This document shows positions 1 to 11,571 of a DNA stretch of 64,000 nt, one piece after another; within the stretch, counting starts at the first letter, position 1, and every line of letters starts with the position of its first letter. Below the pieces are notes generated by a model that had not been told where the DNA came from, ran no database searches, and was given only the letters and a program-made list of their open reading frames with translations. The translations under genes and the position numbers were made by a program. Origin of the DNA: Neocallimastix lanati (nom. inval.) (taxonomy: Eukaryota; Neocallimastigomycota; Neocallimastigomycetes; Neocallimastigales; Neocallimastigaceae). The DNA lies in contig JACVTC010000001.1 of NCBI GenBank assembly GCA_016946835.1, forward strand, positions 354,501 through 418,500, read 5' to 3'.

Positions 1-58
1 ATAATAACTAATATTTTAAAATAAATAAATTTAATAGTTCCCTTATGGATTTTTATTT

Positions 59-267
59 TTGAGTAGTTGCTTAGAGTCAAATGAGACTCTTAGTCTATTC
101 AAGGTTGTGGATTCAAAGAGTATGAAAAATGACACATGCAGCGATAAAGTGTTTTTATATATAAATATTTATTATATAATTTATTTTTCTATTTATTTGT
201 TATATATTAATAATACATATATTTATTATTTTAGAAATTAACAATGAAGGCGAAATTTGAAATTTAA
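59..267 (+). other. Possible two-exon 3' end of an unidentified gene (weak)
   Basis: An open stretch of about 30 codons runs up to a GT at 149-150, and an AG at 233-234 could be a splice acceptor leading to a short tail ending in TAA. The stretch before the GT is less AT-rich than its surroundings and includes two Cys codons. I cannot identify the product. It could equally be chance coding potential in AT-rich DNA. Confidence 0.15.
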
Positions 268-378
268 TTAAACTATAAAATTGCTAAATACAGAATAAAA
301 GGTTATACTAATAAGGGATTATGTGATATATTATATATGCTATGCATAATGTTCATATGACATTGATAGTCCTTAACA

Positions 379-495
379 ATAATAATAATAATAATAGTAA
401 TAATAATAATAATAGTAATAATAGTAATAGTAATAATAGTGATAGTGATAGTAATAGTAATAGTAATAGTAATAGTTTTAGTAATAATAAATAAT
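379..495 (+). repeat. AAT/AGT trinucleotide repeat
   Basis: A run of AAT, AGT and a few GAT triplets fills this interval and ends at an in-frame TAA. Read as protein it is an Asn/Ser-rich tail behind an ATG at 357. No other gene-like sequence precedes it, so I treat it as a microsatellite. Confidence 0.7.
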
Positions 496-1030
496 AACTA
501 AAAAATTAATGTAATAAAATAAAGAGAGCAATTATAAATCATTTTAATTAATAGATATGATATATTAATATTTAAATATTTACATATATATATTATTAAT
601 ATTTTTAATATTATTTTTTTATAATAAAAAGATAATAAATAAATTATAAATAACTTTATTTCCATTTTCTTTGTTAATTACTTTATATTAAAATTGATTT
701 AAATGTGTCAATATTAAGAAATTAAATCAGCACAATTATTACAATAAAACTGACAATAAGAAAAACAAGACTAATGAATACTTCAACACTTTATTTAAAT
801 TATTTAGATTGTTTATGTTATTAGTTAAATTGATATCAGTACCACACTCAATGATACAATGATTAGAATTAGTATTATAAATAGTGGAATTGGAAGTCCT
901 ATTGTATTTTTAAACCTAAAAACCTCCCAAAACAAAACCTCGATTAAAAAAAAAGTTTGAGCTTTTTTTTTTTTTTTTTTTTTTAATCCTAGTAAGGTGT
1001 ATAGTAAAAAAACTGAATTTTGGGACAAAG
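496..1030. other. AT-rich stretch without a recognisable gene
   Basis: The sequence is AT-rich with a long poly-T run near 961-984. A minus-strand open stretch around 770-900 is rich in Asn, Leu and Ile and has no recognisable motif. The poly-T could be the poly-A tail of a minus-strand retroelement, because a LINE-like fragment follows directly. Confidence 0.3.
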
Positions 1031-1049
1031 GTCACTAGAATACGAAATT

Positions 1050-1097
1050 TTAAAGTAGAAAGATGCGTTTCCTATTGTTTAACAATCTAAAGAAAAA

Positions 1098-1143
<46 letters not shown>

Positions 1144-1300
1144 TTTTTACTGTTCATCTTAGTCATAATAGGCTCTAAATTCAATGATTTTATTGAAAGA
1201 TATTCCAAGATATGTATATTGATTAGCCATTTCGGTAGATGGTTCGTGCCAAGCTTAAGTGTAGGATTTTTCATTGAAATAATAATGGAATGAATTTTCT
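1050..1300 (-). pseudogene. LINE reverse transcriptase fragment (thumb region)
   Basis: On the minus strand one frame reads an EMANQYTYLGISFNK-like stretch. It resembles the 'Y-x-Y-L-G-I-x-F' signature that follows the palm domain in L1-type LINE reverse transcriptases. The same motif occurs in the better preserved LINE A copies near 15100, 37200 and 58000 (IYLDIPFSND or IYLGIPFSND). The fragment is out of frame with its surroundings and is interrupted by a TA microsatellite. It is a decayed non-LTR retrotransposon piece, about 80 codons long, and probably part of the same LINE debris field as 1970-2473. Confidence 0.45.
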
Positions 1301-1821
1301 TGACATTGAAATTGGTTAATTAATGTTCTATGATTCCTGAGAAGAGAAGGAGAAGAAGAAAAATTTGTTTTAAGTATTCTTTTCCAATAATTTTCATTAA
1401 GACTGAGACTCTGTTAGAAAAAAAAAAAAAAAAAGAAAAAGCGATTTAAATTAATCTTCTTGAGATACAAAAACATTTACCTATTTTATTAAACAAAACA
1501 TTAATAGAGTTGCCTTGCCGAAGCAATATTTCAACAATTCTCCAAATTCATTATTACTAATAACTCTAAATATAAAGTCAATATAAGAATTCTTTCCACC
1601 ATTAGATCAGGAAAACTGGTGACCAACTCACTTTATAAAAAACCAATGAAGAGAAATTCAAGGAATAACATCTTTTAAGTATGCTGTCTACTGTCTTAAT
1701 CCTATTAAAATCACCCCGACAATAAAACAATAACAGAAGGGTTATTCTGATGATTTTTTGAACCTATTAGTAAAAAAAAAAAAAAAAAAAGGAAATTACT
1801 AATAATTATATAATCACCAAA

Positions 1822-1852
<31 letters not shown>

Positions 1853-1913
1853 CTTGATAAATATAGCTTTATTGTAGTATTATATATGAATAATTCATAC
1901 ATGAAATTAGATA

Positions 1914-1948
<35 letters not shown>

Positions 1949-1960
1949 ATTAAAATTTTT
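1301..1960. other. No recognisable gene; homopolymers and TA microsatellites
   Basis: The stretch holds several poly-A/T runs, a TA dinucleotide repeat at about 1830-1852 and a moderately complex segment at 1500-1740 that is open only in short pieces. The complex segment may be further LINE-derived sequence, but I see no motif that would prove it. Confidence 0.3.
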
Positions 1961-1966
1961 TATTGT

Positions 1967-2473
1967 TCAATTAATTTTTATATTATTTGCTGTATTGATA
2001 AATTTTTCTCCCATTTCATCAGCCGTAAGCAAATTGTAATGAGATTCGAGGTTATTTGTGAAGATTGAAAAATAATTATGTGATAAAATATCTGAATTTT
2101 TTGTTTTACAAATATGTGTAGACCATTTAGAGACTTTAGCAGGCCTTATAAAGCCTTCTGAGAGAACTTTGTTGCAAGAAAGTAAAATAGGTTTAGGATC
2201 AGAAATACCATAAAAATGAAGTGCAAACAGAGGTTTTATTAAAATGAGCTGCCAAAGCCTCATTATAGATGACATGGTCAATGCAAGATGATCTGGTACC
2301 TTTGACATAAGTAAATTGATTATCATATAAGGGAGCAATATACCAATTAGGAAAATTATTTGAAATGTATGTTTTGATCTTCTTTAATGACATGTTAAAA
2401 TCACCAACTAGGACAACCGGAACATTTTTTCTATTGTGAAAACGTAACCATTGAGAAAATTCATCAAAAGCAA
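1967..2473 (-). pseudogene. LINE endonuclease-domain fragment
   Basis: The minus strand encodes part of an apurinic-like (EEP family) endonuclease as found at the N-terminus of L1-type LINE ORF2. Visible motifs in order are VVLVGDFNMS (the GDFN catalytic block), SSCIDHVIYN (the S-x-I-D block) and SDPKPILLS. The last block corresponds to the family's usual SDHxP(I/V) block, with Pro in place of the catalytic His. A frameshift near 2250 separates the second and third blocks. The fragment abuts the truncated end of the LRR gene copy I at about 2473, so the LINE insertion or a later rearrangement defines that gene's new 3' end. Confidence 0.7.
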
Positions 2474-3086
2474 CTAGTCTTGCTTCCTTTCATTTGCTTT
2501 AGTAGTTGATGTTTTAGAGGTAGATGTTTTAGAAGTGGAACAATGCTTTTTTGGGATATATATTTCATCAAAACTGTAATTATAATTTAAACAATCCATA
2601 TCTTTAGCAATACAAAGACTATAATCTGAACTATAATAACATTGCCTTAAACTTGGATTTGTTAAAGTTTTACCGAGAATATTAACATTTCCAGAAAGAT
2701 TTCTTTATTTATAAATATAGAATAAATTTTTTATAAATGATGATAAATTAGTTTTCAGTTTTCATTATTATTTTTTCATTTCTTTATATGCATATATCTA
2801 TATAGTTAAAAACCTCTATATCCTATTTTACTTACATGTATTCAAGTTTAGATAAACTATTAAGAGAATCTGGTAATTCATCATTTATTTTATTTTTTTC
2901 TAAGTTGCTATTATTATTTAAACGGGTCGAAAAAATAAAATAATTAAAAATATTTGAATTATTATTATTTGTATTATTATTAATGAGGTAATGATGATGA
3001 TTATTTGTATTAATATTATGATGATGATTATGATGATTACGATTATTATTATTATAATTATTATTATAATTATGATTATGATTATA

Positions 3087-3121
<35 letters not shown>

Positions 3122-3848
3122 TACTATTCAAAATTAAAAAATTATATCAATTCTATATTTACAGGTATTCAAGATTTTTAGCATTTCCTAAAGATTCTGG
3201 TATTTTGGAAATTTTATTATAATCCAATCTCCTTTTATTTAATAATTAAAGCAGATAAAAAAAATATGTTGTTAATCGATAAAATTTAATTTTGATAACT
3301 TTTATATTAATATTTATATTTCGATAAAAAAAATGTATATGTATATTTTATTACATTATTATTATTATTATTTTATTATTATTATTTTATTATTATTAAA
3401 ACACTTACAAATATTTAAGATTTTTTAATTTTCCAATAGATTCAGGAAGATTGTTAATATTATTTTCAGTTGCATCTCTATTAAATTTATTTAATGTGGT
3501 AAAAAATTAAGAAAATATATTAGACTAAACAATTTAACTATAATGAATCCTTTTTTACATATATATAAAAAAATTTTTTTTTATCGAAGAAATAAAAAAT
3601 TATTTTGTATATATAGTTTTTCTTTTTAAAAAAAAAAAAAAATTTTTTTTATTTTTATAGTTTATATTTACAATGTTTCAAGATTTTCTAGATTTCCAAG
3701 AGATTCGGGTAAAGAATTAAGTTTGTTATTTCCTATATAACTTTTTTAAATTAATATATGTAAATAATTTAATTGTAAATTAAGTCATACAAATTAATAA
3801 AAATAAAATAAAAAAAAAATAATAAAAAAATAAAAATAAAAATAACAA

Positions 3849-3880
<32 letters not shown>

Positions 3881-3903
3881 AATAATATTAATAATTTAAA
3901 CAG

Positions 3904-3943
<40 letters not shown>

Positions 3944-6860
3944 AAATTAATATATGTAAATAAAATTAATTAAAATCATGTATATTAAAAAAAAAAAAAG
4001 TTTAAATATTTATAATATTTTTTTTTTAAACAATTACATTTCTTTAAGATTGGTTAAATTGCCAAAAGATTCGAGTAATGTAGTAATTTCATTGTAAGAC
4101 AATTCACTTTAAATAATAATAATTTAAATAGATCAAAATGAAATAATAAAAAAAAAAAAATAGTATATTAGTTATAGAAAGGAATCACATTATATTATCT
4201 TCATTTTAATTTATTCATTATTGAAATATATATATATATTATAATTTTAATTTTTCTAAAGTCATTTACAAGACACTAAGATTTTTTAATTCCCCAATTT
4301 TTTCTGGAATTTTTGTAAGTTTATTAAATTTTAAATTTCTATAAATAAATATTTTAGGTAGTTTATATTTATATATAAACAGAATGTCAATAAAATATAA
4401 AAAAATAATCATAAATTTATTTAGTATTAGGATAATTAACTATAATATAAATATTAGATATGTATATTAATATTTTAATCAATTTACAAATTTTCAAGCT
4501 TTTCTAATTTTACTATGGACTCAGGTAGAGTAGTAATTTCATTATCACTTAAATCACTTATAATGATTAAATAATGATTAAATTAATATATAAATATTGA
4601 AATTATTTTTTTATTATAAATAAAAAGGAATAAATTAAAAATAATAATATTTAAATAGTTACAAAATAACAAGATTTTTGAGGTTTTTAATTTTATCAGA
4701 TATTGAAGTAATCTGTTGTTCATGAAATGATCTATTTATATTAATTTTATATATTTTTTTTATTAATTTAAATATCCCAACAATATCAGTAGAAATATAT
4801 ATAAAATAAATATATATATATATTTGGATTAATTTTCTAATTTTATTATAATTGTTAGTCTAAATATATAGAAACTTACAATTCCTTCAAGTTTTCTAAT
4901 GAATAAATTGATTCAGGAATACTTTTCAAATCATTGTAAGTAATATGTCTATAATCATATAATAATAATATATGTGTATATGTTTATTAATGTGTTCATC
5001 TATCATCATATTAATTAATTATTAATTATATATATAGGAATAACGAAAAAAAAAAGGTAGACTGATATATAAATAACAAATGATTTAATATATAATAAAT
5101 TTTATGATTACAATTTTTCTAAACTGGTTAAAGAAGCAATTTTTTCAAAATTAGAATTAGATAATTCTATCTCATTAATATATCTTTAGTATTATTTTTT
5201 ATGAATGAATTTATTATAGTATTATATGAAATAAAGAACTGTAAATATAAATATATTATTTGTTTTTTATAGATATATAAAATATTTATAAAATACAATA
5301 TATAAATTAAAAAAATTTATTTACAATTCTTTTAAACCTTTAGGAACTTTAAATTTAAATTTATCTTTCTCATAACCATAATATTTGCCAATATTTCTTT
5401 AAAAAAATTTTTTTGAACATTCATTTAAAATAGATTGGTTATTAATTTTTTTTTAAAAAATTTATATAAAAAAAATATATATAATTAGGGAATTATGTAA
5501 ATATATATATATATATATGTATATTCAGATATATAAAATAAACTCATATTAAATAAATATATTAATATATATTTTTTTTACTTACAAAACTTTAAGATTA
5601 TTAAGATTTTCAAAAAGATCAATGCTTACTGAATTTACTTTAGTAATTCTAAATTTAATGTATTAGAATTGATTTGATAAAACAAATTAATACTAATATT
5701 AAATCTATTTTTTATTATTATCTTCCTTAATTAAAAAAAAAAAAAAACTTGATTAGATACTAAATCTAATCCACATAAACGAAAAAAAAAAAAAAATTTA
5801 AAAAATTTCAAGTTTGGTCAATTTTCCAATTTCATTCACATTATCATTTGAGAGATTAATATCAATTGCTCTATGAATAATTAAAATCAAATAAAAAAAT
5901 TTTTTTCGTATTAATAAGTGTACTCTTATAATAATAAATGATAACCTTTATTTACAATTACTATAAATAATAGGACTTACAATGATTCTATATTTTTAGG
6001 AAGCTTAAAGCTAATATTTTCGCTAATGTTATATTCACTATAAGGAAATAATGATCTAATCATTAAATAAAAACAATACATATATTATAAATTAATATTT
6101 TATTAATATATATATAATTAATAATTATTGAATAGTTAATAATTATTGAATAAATAAACTATTATATGATTTTATTTACAAATCTTTGAGCTTATCCATT
6201 TTTGTTAAATCAATTGTTAATGACGAATCTATACCAATCGATCTAACAAATAATAATAATAAATATAAATGAATTATTAGTCATCATAAAATATAAAGTA
6301 AATAAAAAAAAATAAAAAAATAAAAATTAAAAAATATAAATGTAATAAAAATTATTTTCAATTTAGATAATAATACTATTAACCAATAAACAATATAATA
6401 CATTAATCTTTTTTTTTTCCTTTTAAAAAATATTATTACTAATTTTTATTAATAGCATTTAGAATATTAGAATATTATAAATATTTAAACTACAATTTAA
6501 TTAAAAATAAAATAAAATATTATTACAATTTTTCAAGAGTAACCATATTTGAAATATCATTGAAAACTTGTTGTTTAATTTCTAAACCACTGATATACCT
6601 GCATTATTAAGTCAATCCAATAAATAAATATTTTTAAATAAAAATATTAATATTAAAAAAATTTTTTTGATTTATTATTAATTTATTATATATTTTATAA
6701 TCTAATTAAACCACTATAATAAAAATATATATATATATATTTACAATTCTTTTACATATCTGAAATGATTTAATATATATTTATTCAAGGTAAATAAACT
6801 TGTATAAAATCTACTACTATATGGATTAATAATAGTTCTAATTTTTCAATGAAAAAAATA

Positions 6861-6926
<66 letters not shown>

Positions 6927-8208
6927 TTTATTAGTAATTTGATTAGATGATGAGTAGTGAATCTTTTTTAATTTTAGCTATATTTTTATTTATTACAATT
7001 TAGTAAGCTTATCAAGTTGATCAAATGAATTAAATTTCAAATCATTTATATCACTATAAAGATTTATATCTAAATTTTATTAGAAAAATGAATTATAAAA
7101 TACATATTATTAATATTTAGAATTTATCTTCAAAAATGTAAATAGAAAATAAATAAATTATTATAATCAATAAATATATTAAATTTAGTTAAAAAATAAA
7201 TAAATAAATAAATTACAATTCTTTAAGGTTTTTTAAAGAAGTTATCTCATCAATATTAGATTGTGAAAGTTTGATATAACGTAATGATCTACCAAAATAT
7301 GAAACAGAAAAATAATTAATATACAAAAAATTAGAATATATGATAAAATTATAAAATAAAATAAAAAAAAAAAAAGTATATAATTTAAACAAAAATTGAA
7401 ATTTATTTATTTATATATATATTTTTTTTTTATTTTTACAAATTTTCTAGATTCTTTAAATTAGTAAATATTTTAGCATTTATTGTGGTAGATGATTCCT
7501 TTTCTCCATCAGGATCATTACCTACTAAATAACTATTTATAAAGAAATTTAAAATTTGATAAAAAAAAAATTAGAAAAGATTTTAAAATTTTTTTTATTA
7601 ATTTATTTCAATTTAGATATTCAATATAATTAGACTTACAGAACTCGAACAGTGTCGTATGATAATATTTTTTGAATAATTTCATCTTTATCATCTGAGT
7701 AAGGATAACGTAATTTCCTAAAAGTGAATAATGATAACCAAACAGAATTTTGTGATTACAAGAGTAAACATAATAAATAAAAAAAAAAATAAATATATAT
7801 ATATATAATTAGAAATATAATGATTTTTAATTATAATATATAAAAACAAAAAAACTCTGATATTAAAAAATATATATATAATTATGAATTATTGATAAAC
7901 TATAATTAGAAAAAACAATAAAAAAATTATATGTATATTTTTTATACTTTTATTAATAAAAATATTATTATTTTTAATACTTACAATAAGATTACTTCTC
8001 CTTTATCATTAACTTTACACTTGTTTACTATATCATCATAACTACTGGACTTTTTATTTTCTATAAAATCCACTATTTCCTTACACTTTCCAGTGAAATC
8101 AATGTAATCTTCACTCTCTGAAAATTCAAGTTCTGTATCTTCAGGATCATCTAATGAAAGCGCTAATCCAAACAGGAAAAACAAAATAATTAAATTCTTT
8201 ATTAACAT
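2474..8208 (-). CDS. Secreted LRR protein, gene copy I (3'-truncated, damaged)
   Basis: This copy has the same exon plan as the intact gene at 38972-49797 but holds only the first LRR module. Exon 1 (7985-8208) encodes a signal peptide and N-cap. The next 21 exons each encode one LRR: 7640-7717, 7440-7532, 7217-7288, 6997-7053, 6745-6837, 6527-6598, 6180-6242, 5981-6037, 5802-5870, 5586-5648, 5325-5396, 5112-5183, 4880-4948, 4663-4731, 4488-4556, 4270-4338, 4038-4106, 3672-3740, 3409-3477, 3163-3231 and 2836-2907. Exon 23 starts at 2702, keeps the C-cap, then passes into a short Ser/Thr/Lys linker instead of a CBM18 and stops at 2474. All internal exon lengths are multiples of three. Exon 10 has lost its donor: GT has become TT at 5801, and read-through meets a stop at once. 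The copy is therefore either a pseudogene or depends on skipping that frame-symmetric exon. Confidence 0.75.
2778..3160 (-). repeat. ATT/GAT triplet repeat in an intron of copy I
   Basis: The intron between the last two LRR exons contains a run of ATT, ATG and GAT triplets (about 2960-3125). In one minus-strand frame it would read as poly-Asn/His. It lies between a valid donor at 3162 and an acceptor at 2908, and the equivalent introns at 22710-22910 and 44805-45000 carry the same kind of repeat at different lengths. It is therefore non-coding length variation, not an Asn-rich protein. Confidence 0.6.
7985..8208 (-). other. Exon 1 of copy I: signal peptide and LRR N-cap
   Basis: The ATG at 8208 opens a hydrophobic leader (LIILFFLFGLALS), followed by an acidic stretch and a Cys-flanked cap ending in KCKVNDKGEVILL. 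The exon is 224 nt and ends at a GTAAGT donor after the second base of a Leu codon. This sets the phase 2 pattern used by every later intron. Confidence 0.8.
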
Positions 8209-8940
8209 TTTTTTGTTATTATCTTTTTCTTTTCTATTATAAGACTTTTTCTTTTCCCTATTGTTTACTTTTATTATTTAAATATAATTTTTATATAGGT
8301 AACTAATTTAAAATATAATAGACAGAAAGAAATTATAATAAAAGAGAAATTCTTTATATACAATAACGGAAAGATTTCATTTTTTATTAATTGAATTAAA
8401 ATTAATTTATTTAATAAATTAAAAATATAAGACAGTATTATATTATATGATTAATATATTATATATATTATATATCAATCTATATTATCTATATTATATT
8501 ATTATTTTAATTTTTTTTTTTTTTTAGCTATACTATTAATTAAATATTATTTTATAATTATTTAATAATATGAATATATATATACAATATATAAATAATA
8601 TTAAATTATAATATATTAATATTTATTAAAATTAAAAAAAAAAGAAAATTACAATAATTACAATTTTCTTTTTAGTGTACATATTAAGAATTTCTAAAAT
8701 CACCGAATTCTTTTTCTTTTTTTTTTTTTTTTATCAATTTTCAATGTATTTTATTATATTTTAATAATATATTATTTTATACATTAATGAATGATTGTAT
8801 AGAGATTTATTTTTTTATCTATTTTATTCATCCGAAATATAAAGTAATATATTAATAATATATTAAATGAATATAATAATATAATTATTTAAAATATTTG
8901 TTAAGAAACTTAAAGTTCATTATATTTAATTAATTTTATT
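8209..8940 (-). promoter_or_regulatory. Conserved upstream region of the LRR gene, copy I
   Basis: The roughly 730 bp upstream of the start codon recur, nearly unchanged, upstream of all four exon-1 copies (from 27699, 30323 and 49798). On the minus strand a TATATAAAG lies at 8352-8360, about 145 nt before the ATG, and is a possible TATA-like element. Similarity between copy I and the others stops near 8940, which marks the edge of the duplicated block. Confidence 0.35.
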
Positions 8941-9323
8941 ATAAAATTTTTTATTGATATAAAATGAAATAATCAAACCTTAATTAATATAAAATTAATT
9001 TTTATTATTCAAACATAAATTAATGTCATAAATCTAATGATTTTATAAAAATTTCAATATGTGGCTTGAAATCTAAATATTAATTTATACTTATAATTAA
9101 TAAAAATTTTATAACATAAATCCATATAAATCCATGTTTTAATTATATTTTATTATTTTATATTTATATTTATATTTATATAGTTATTAAATATTTCTTT
9201 AAATAATAATTATTAATATTTATGTTCATTTAATAATATATTTTAATCACAAAAATAATTAATTAAATAGTTTATTATAACTAAATAACATAAAAATAAA
9301 GCATTTCTCTGAATTAAGAGAAG
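8941..9323. other. AT-rich stretch, nothing recognisable
   Basis: I see no open reading frame, structured repeat or RNA gene here. It separates the copy I upstream block from the LTR element that follows. Confidence 0.4.
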
Positions 9324-9515
9324 TGTTATGAAAGTACGGAAAAGAAATGTTAAGTTAGTGTGTAATTAAAGTATAAGAAAATTGTTAGATAGCTTTTAAA
9401 TATATGTAATCTCAATAATAAAATTAAATAAATAAATAAATAAATAAATAATACTTTTATAAGTATAATAAATAATTCTCAACAAAAGTACATCGAACTT
9501 TTGAGTTGTATATCA
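9324..9515 (+). repeat. Candidate 5' LTR of a retrotransposon
   Basis: The segment starts with TGTTATGA and ends with TATATCA, so it has TG...CA ends. Two bases later comes TGGTGGAGATATCGGC, starting at 9518, a typical position and opening for a tRNA primer-binding site. A gag-like frame begins 170 bases further on. I found no second copy of this LTR in the window, so the boundaries are tentative. Confidence 0.35.
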
Positions 9516-9680
9516 TTTGGTGGAGATATCGGCTTTTGTGGGAGGAAAAATATATTTATTCAATTTTTTAATATTATTATTTTTAATAAAATAAAATATA
9601 TTATAAAAATATAAATAAAAAAATTATTTTCGATTAAAGAATTTTTCAGTCAATTAGAAGATAGAATTAAAGTTAAGAAA

Positions 9681-10332
9681 ATGATTGAATAATTAATTAT
9701 GAACTAAAATAAACAAATGCAATTAAAATGCATTCTTGTCCTTTCAGATGCTTGGTACAATCAAATAAAGACTTGAATCACTCTTTATCATATTGAAAAA
9801 GAAGAAGAAATTTTTAATAACTGTAAATTTAAAATAATTGGTAAGAGTATCCATTGCCTAAATGCATTAGTAACTAAAGATGTGGATAAAAATATTTTTT
9901 ATCCATCTTTAGAAAAAATACGAAATGCTCTTTTAGAATTTTACGATTTATATATGGATCCAGAAGATATTATTGATAAACTTAGGAATATGACGATTTC
10001 TATTAGAGGAAATATCAAGGAATTTAACTAAGAATACAAGGTATTATACAATAAATTGGAAGATGATCAAAGATGTATTTCTATTTTTGATTAATTGAAG
10101 TCAATTTTAAACAAGAAAGAAGCATTGTAAGGTGTTAAACTTTCGGGAAAAAGAATTAGTCTAGCAAAAGTCTTTTCTACAGCTGAATTAATTGATGAAG
10201 TTAAAAATGAATGTGGTAAAAGAACTGGAAACTCTAATGGAAATTCTTAAAATCAAAAATTAAATTCACATAATAACATATATTTTAATAATAATCCTGC
10301 CACTAATGAATCACGTGATAATAATTTTAATG
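9681..10332 (+). pseudogene. Retrotransposon gag with seven in-frame stops and no frameshift
   Basis: One frame starting at ATG 9681 stays in register for about 217 codons. It carries gag-like sequence (YDLYMDPEDIIDKL, SLAKVFSTAELIDEVKNE) and is interrupted only by stop codons. These are TAA at 9690, 9705, 10029, 10092, 10128 and 10248, and TGA at 9774. The TAA codons lie where a Gln (CAA) would fit, and the TGA where a Trp (TGG) would fit. No insertion or deletion is needed. The frame is cut at 10333 by an inserted LTR. It belongs to the LTR element whose candidate 5' LTR precedes it. Decay by C-to-T change, RIP-like or otherwise, explains the pattern best. Confidence 0.6.
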
Positions 10333-10776
10333 TGATATTTTTATGTTGTGGCTGGTTTAATAAGTGTATTTGAGTTATTAATAATTTTTATTAATATTTT
10401 ATTATTTTTATAATTACAAATATTATTTCTACTAAAGAAAAACAAAAACAAGAATAAGAGTTAATATAAATTATATTTATATATATATAAATAAATAATA
10501 ATATTTTAATATGAATAATATATAAATATAATAATATTATATTAATTATATAAATTTTAATATTTTAAAATAAAAAGTATAATTTTAATATTTAAGAAAT
10601 ATATATAAGAAATATAAATAATATATACAAAATATAATTAATATAAAATATAAATAATAATATAAAATATATAATAATATAAATTATTATAAATAATAAG
10701 ATATAAATTTTAATATCTGAATATACAAATATTCAAATATACAAATATGTTTACTACACATATTTGTTTTATATCA
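10333..10776 (-). repeat. Solo LTR, family 2, minus orientation
   Basis: The element has TGATAT at one end and ATATCA at the other, the 6-bp inverted ends shared with the other gypsy-type LTRs here. Its reverse complement matches the plus-oriented LTRs at 12422-12884, 34512-34983 and 54015-54484. Matching landmarks include the GCCACAACATAAA block near the 3' end and the TTGTTTTTCTTT block in the interior. It interrupts the gag frame. A 25-bp piece of a family 1 LTR end in the same orientation follows at 10781-10805. Confidence 0.5.
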
Positions 10777-10805
10777 ATTTTGATATGCGGGACTTTTATG
10801 TGCTA

Positions 10806-11570
10806 CTAATTTTTAATAGTATCGTTATATTTAATTAACCTTTATTAATATACCTTTAATTTATGAACCCAATTAACCAAGGGTCTTCTCCAATAATCCT
10901 TGTTATGAAAAAAAAATGGAAAATAGAGAATTTGCACTGATTGTAAAAAACTGAATTCAATGACTATTCTTTATTCTTATTCTCTTCCAAACATTGATGA
11001 AATTTTTAGTTCCTTAGATGGTGCTATATAGTTTTCTCTACCCTGAATTTTATTTTTTTTTGGAATATCATCAAATACTTTGATTCTAATACGCCACAAA
11101 TTACTATATCAAATAATAAAAAAAAATTTATTCTAAAAATTTAATAAGAAAAATTTTCAACATATCAAAAATTCAAAATTCCAAAAAATTGAGAGAAAAA
11201 ATGGTGGTATATCGATAATTTGAAATTTTCAAATAATTTCTAATATTTTAACTGACAACATGGATTCCAATAAATTACAATATAATTCCAATATATGGCA
11301 CAATATAGATTTCAATAAATTAAATTAAAATCAGAATAAATTAAAAAAAAATTTAATTCAATTACTTTAATTAAAAAGGCATAATAAATGAATATTATTC
11401 TAATATATTGGTTAACATAAATTATATATAGTACAATATACTGAAGATAATTCTTTTATGTATGAAAAATATAAGTTTATGTCAATTAAAATTACAAATA
11501 AATCAATTGAAAAATAATACAATGAAATATATTGATAATATATTAGACAATAAAATAAAAGTCAAGAATA
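10806..11570 (+). pseudogene. Ty3/gypsy reverse transcriptase fragment, unit 1
   Basis: The plus strand around 10880-11060 reads SPIILVMKKK, then a TDCKKLNSMTI-like block and SLPNIDEIFSSLDG. This is the Ty3/gypsy RT segment 'SP-LV-KK...DYR-LN...T-PD-YPLP-I-E-F..L'. It has frameshifts and stops. The downstream part (11061-11570) is AT-rich and matches the equivalent stretch in units 2 and 3 (from about 33600 and 53120). This is one of three related copies. Confidence 0.65.
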
Positions 11571-11571
11571 T

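Noticed and set aside
1063-1293. Plus-strand open frame through the TA repeat
   Set aside because: The opposite strand carries LINE RT motifs here, and the plus frame is mostly microsatellite.
2832-3131. A minus-strand open frame rich in Asn and His
   Set aside because: It is the translation of an intronic ATT/GAT repeat read into the next LRR exon. Valid splice sites bound the exon at 2836-2907, and the repeat length differs freely in the other copies.
9681-10332. A changed genetic code (TAA and TAG as Gln), as in some ciliates
   Set aside because: The same frame also uses CAA, a TGA falls where Trp fits, and the long LRR-CBM18 frame contains no internal TAA or TAG. C-to-T decay explains all of this more simply.
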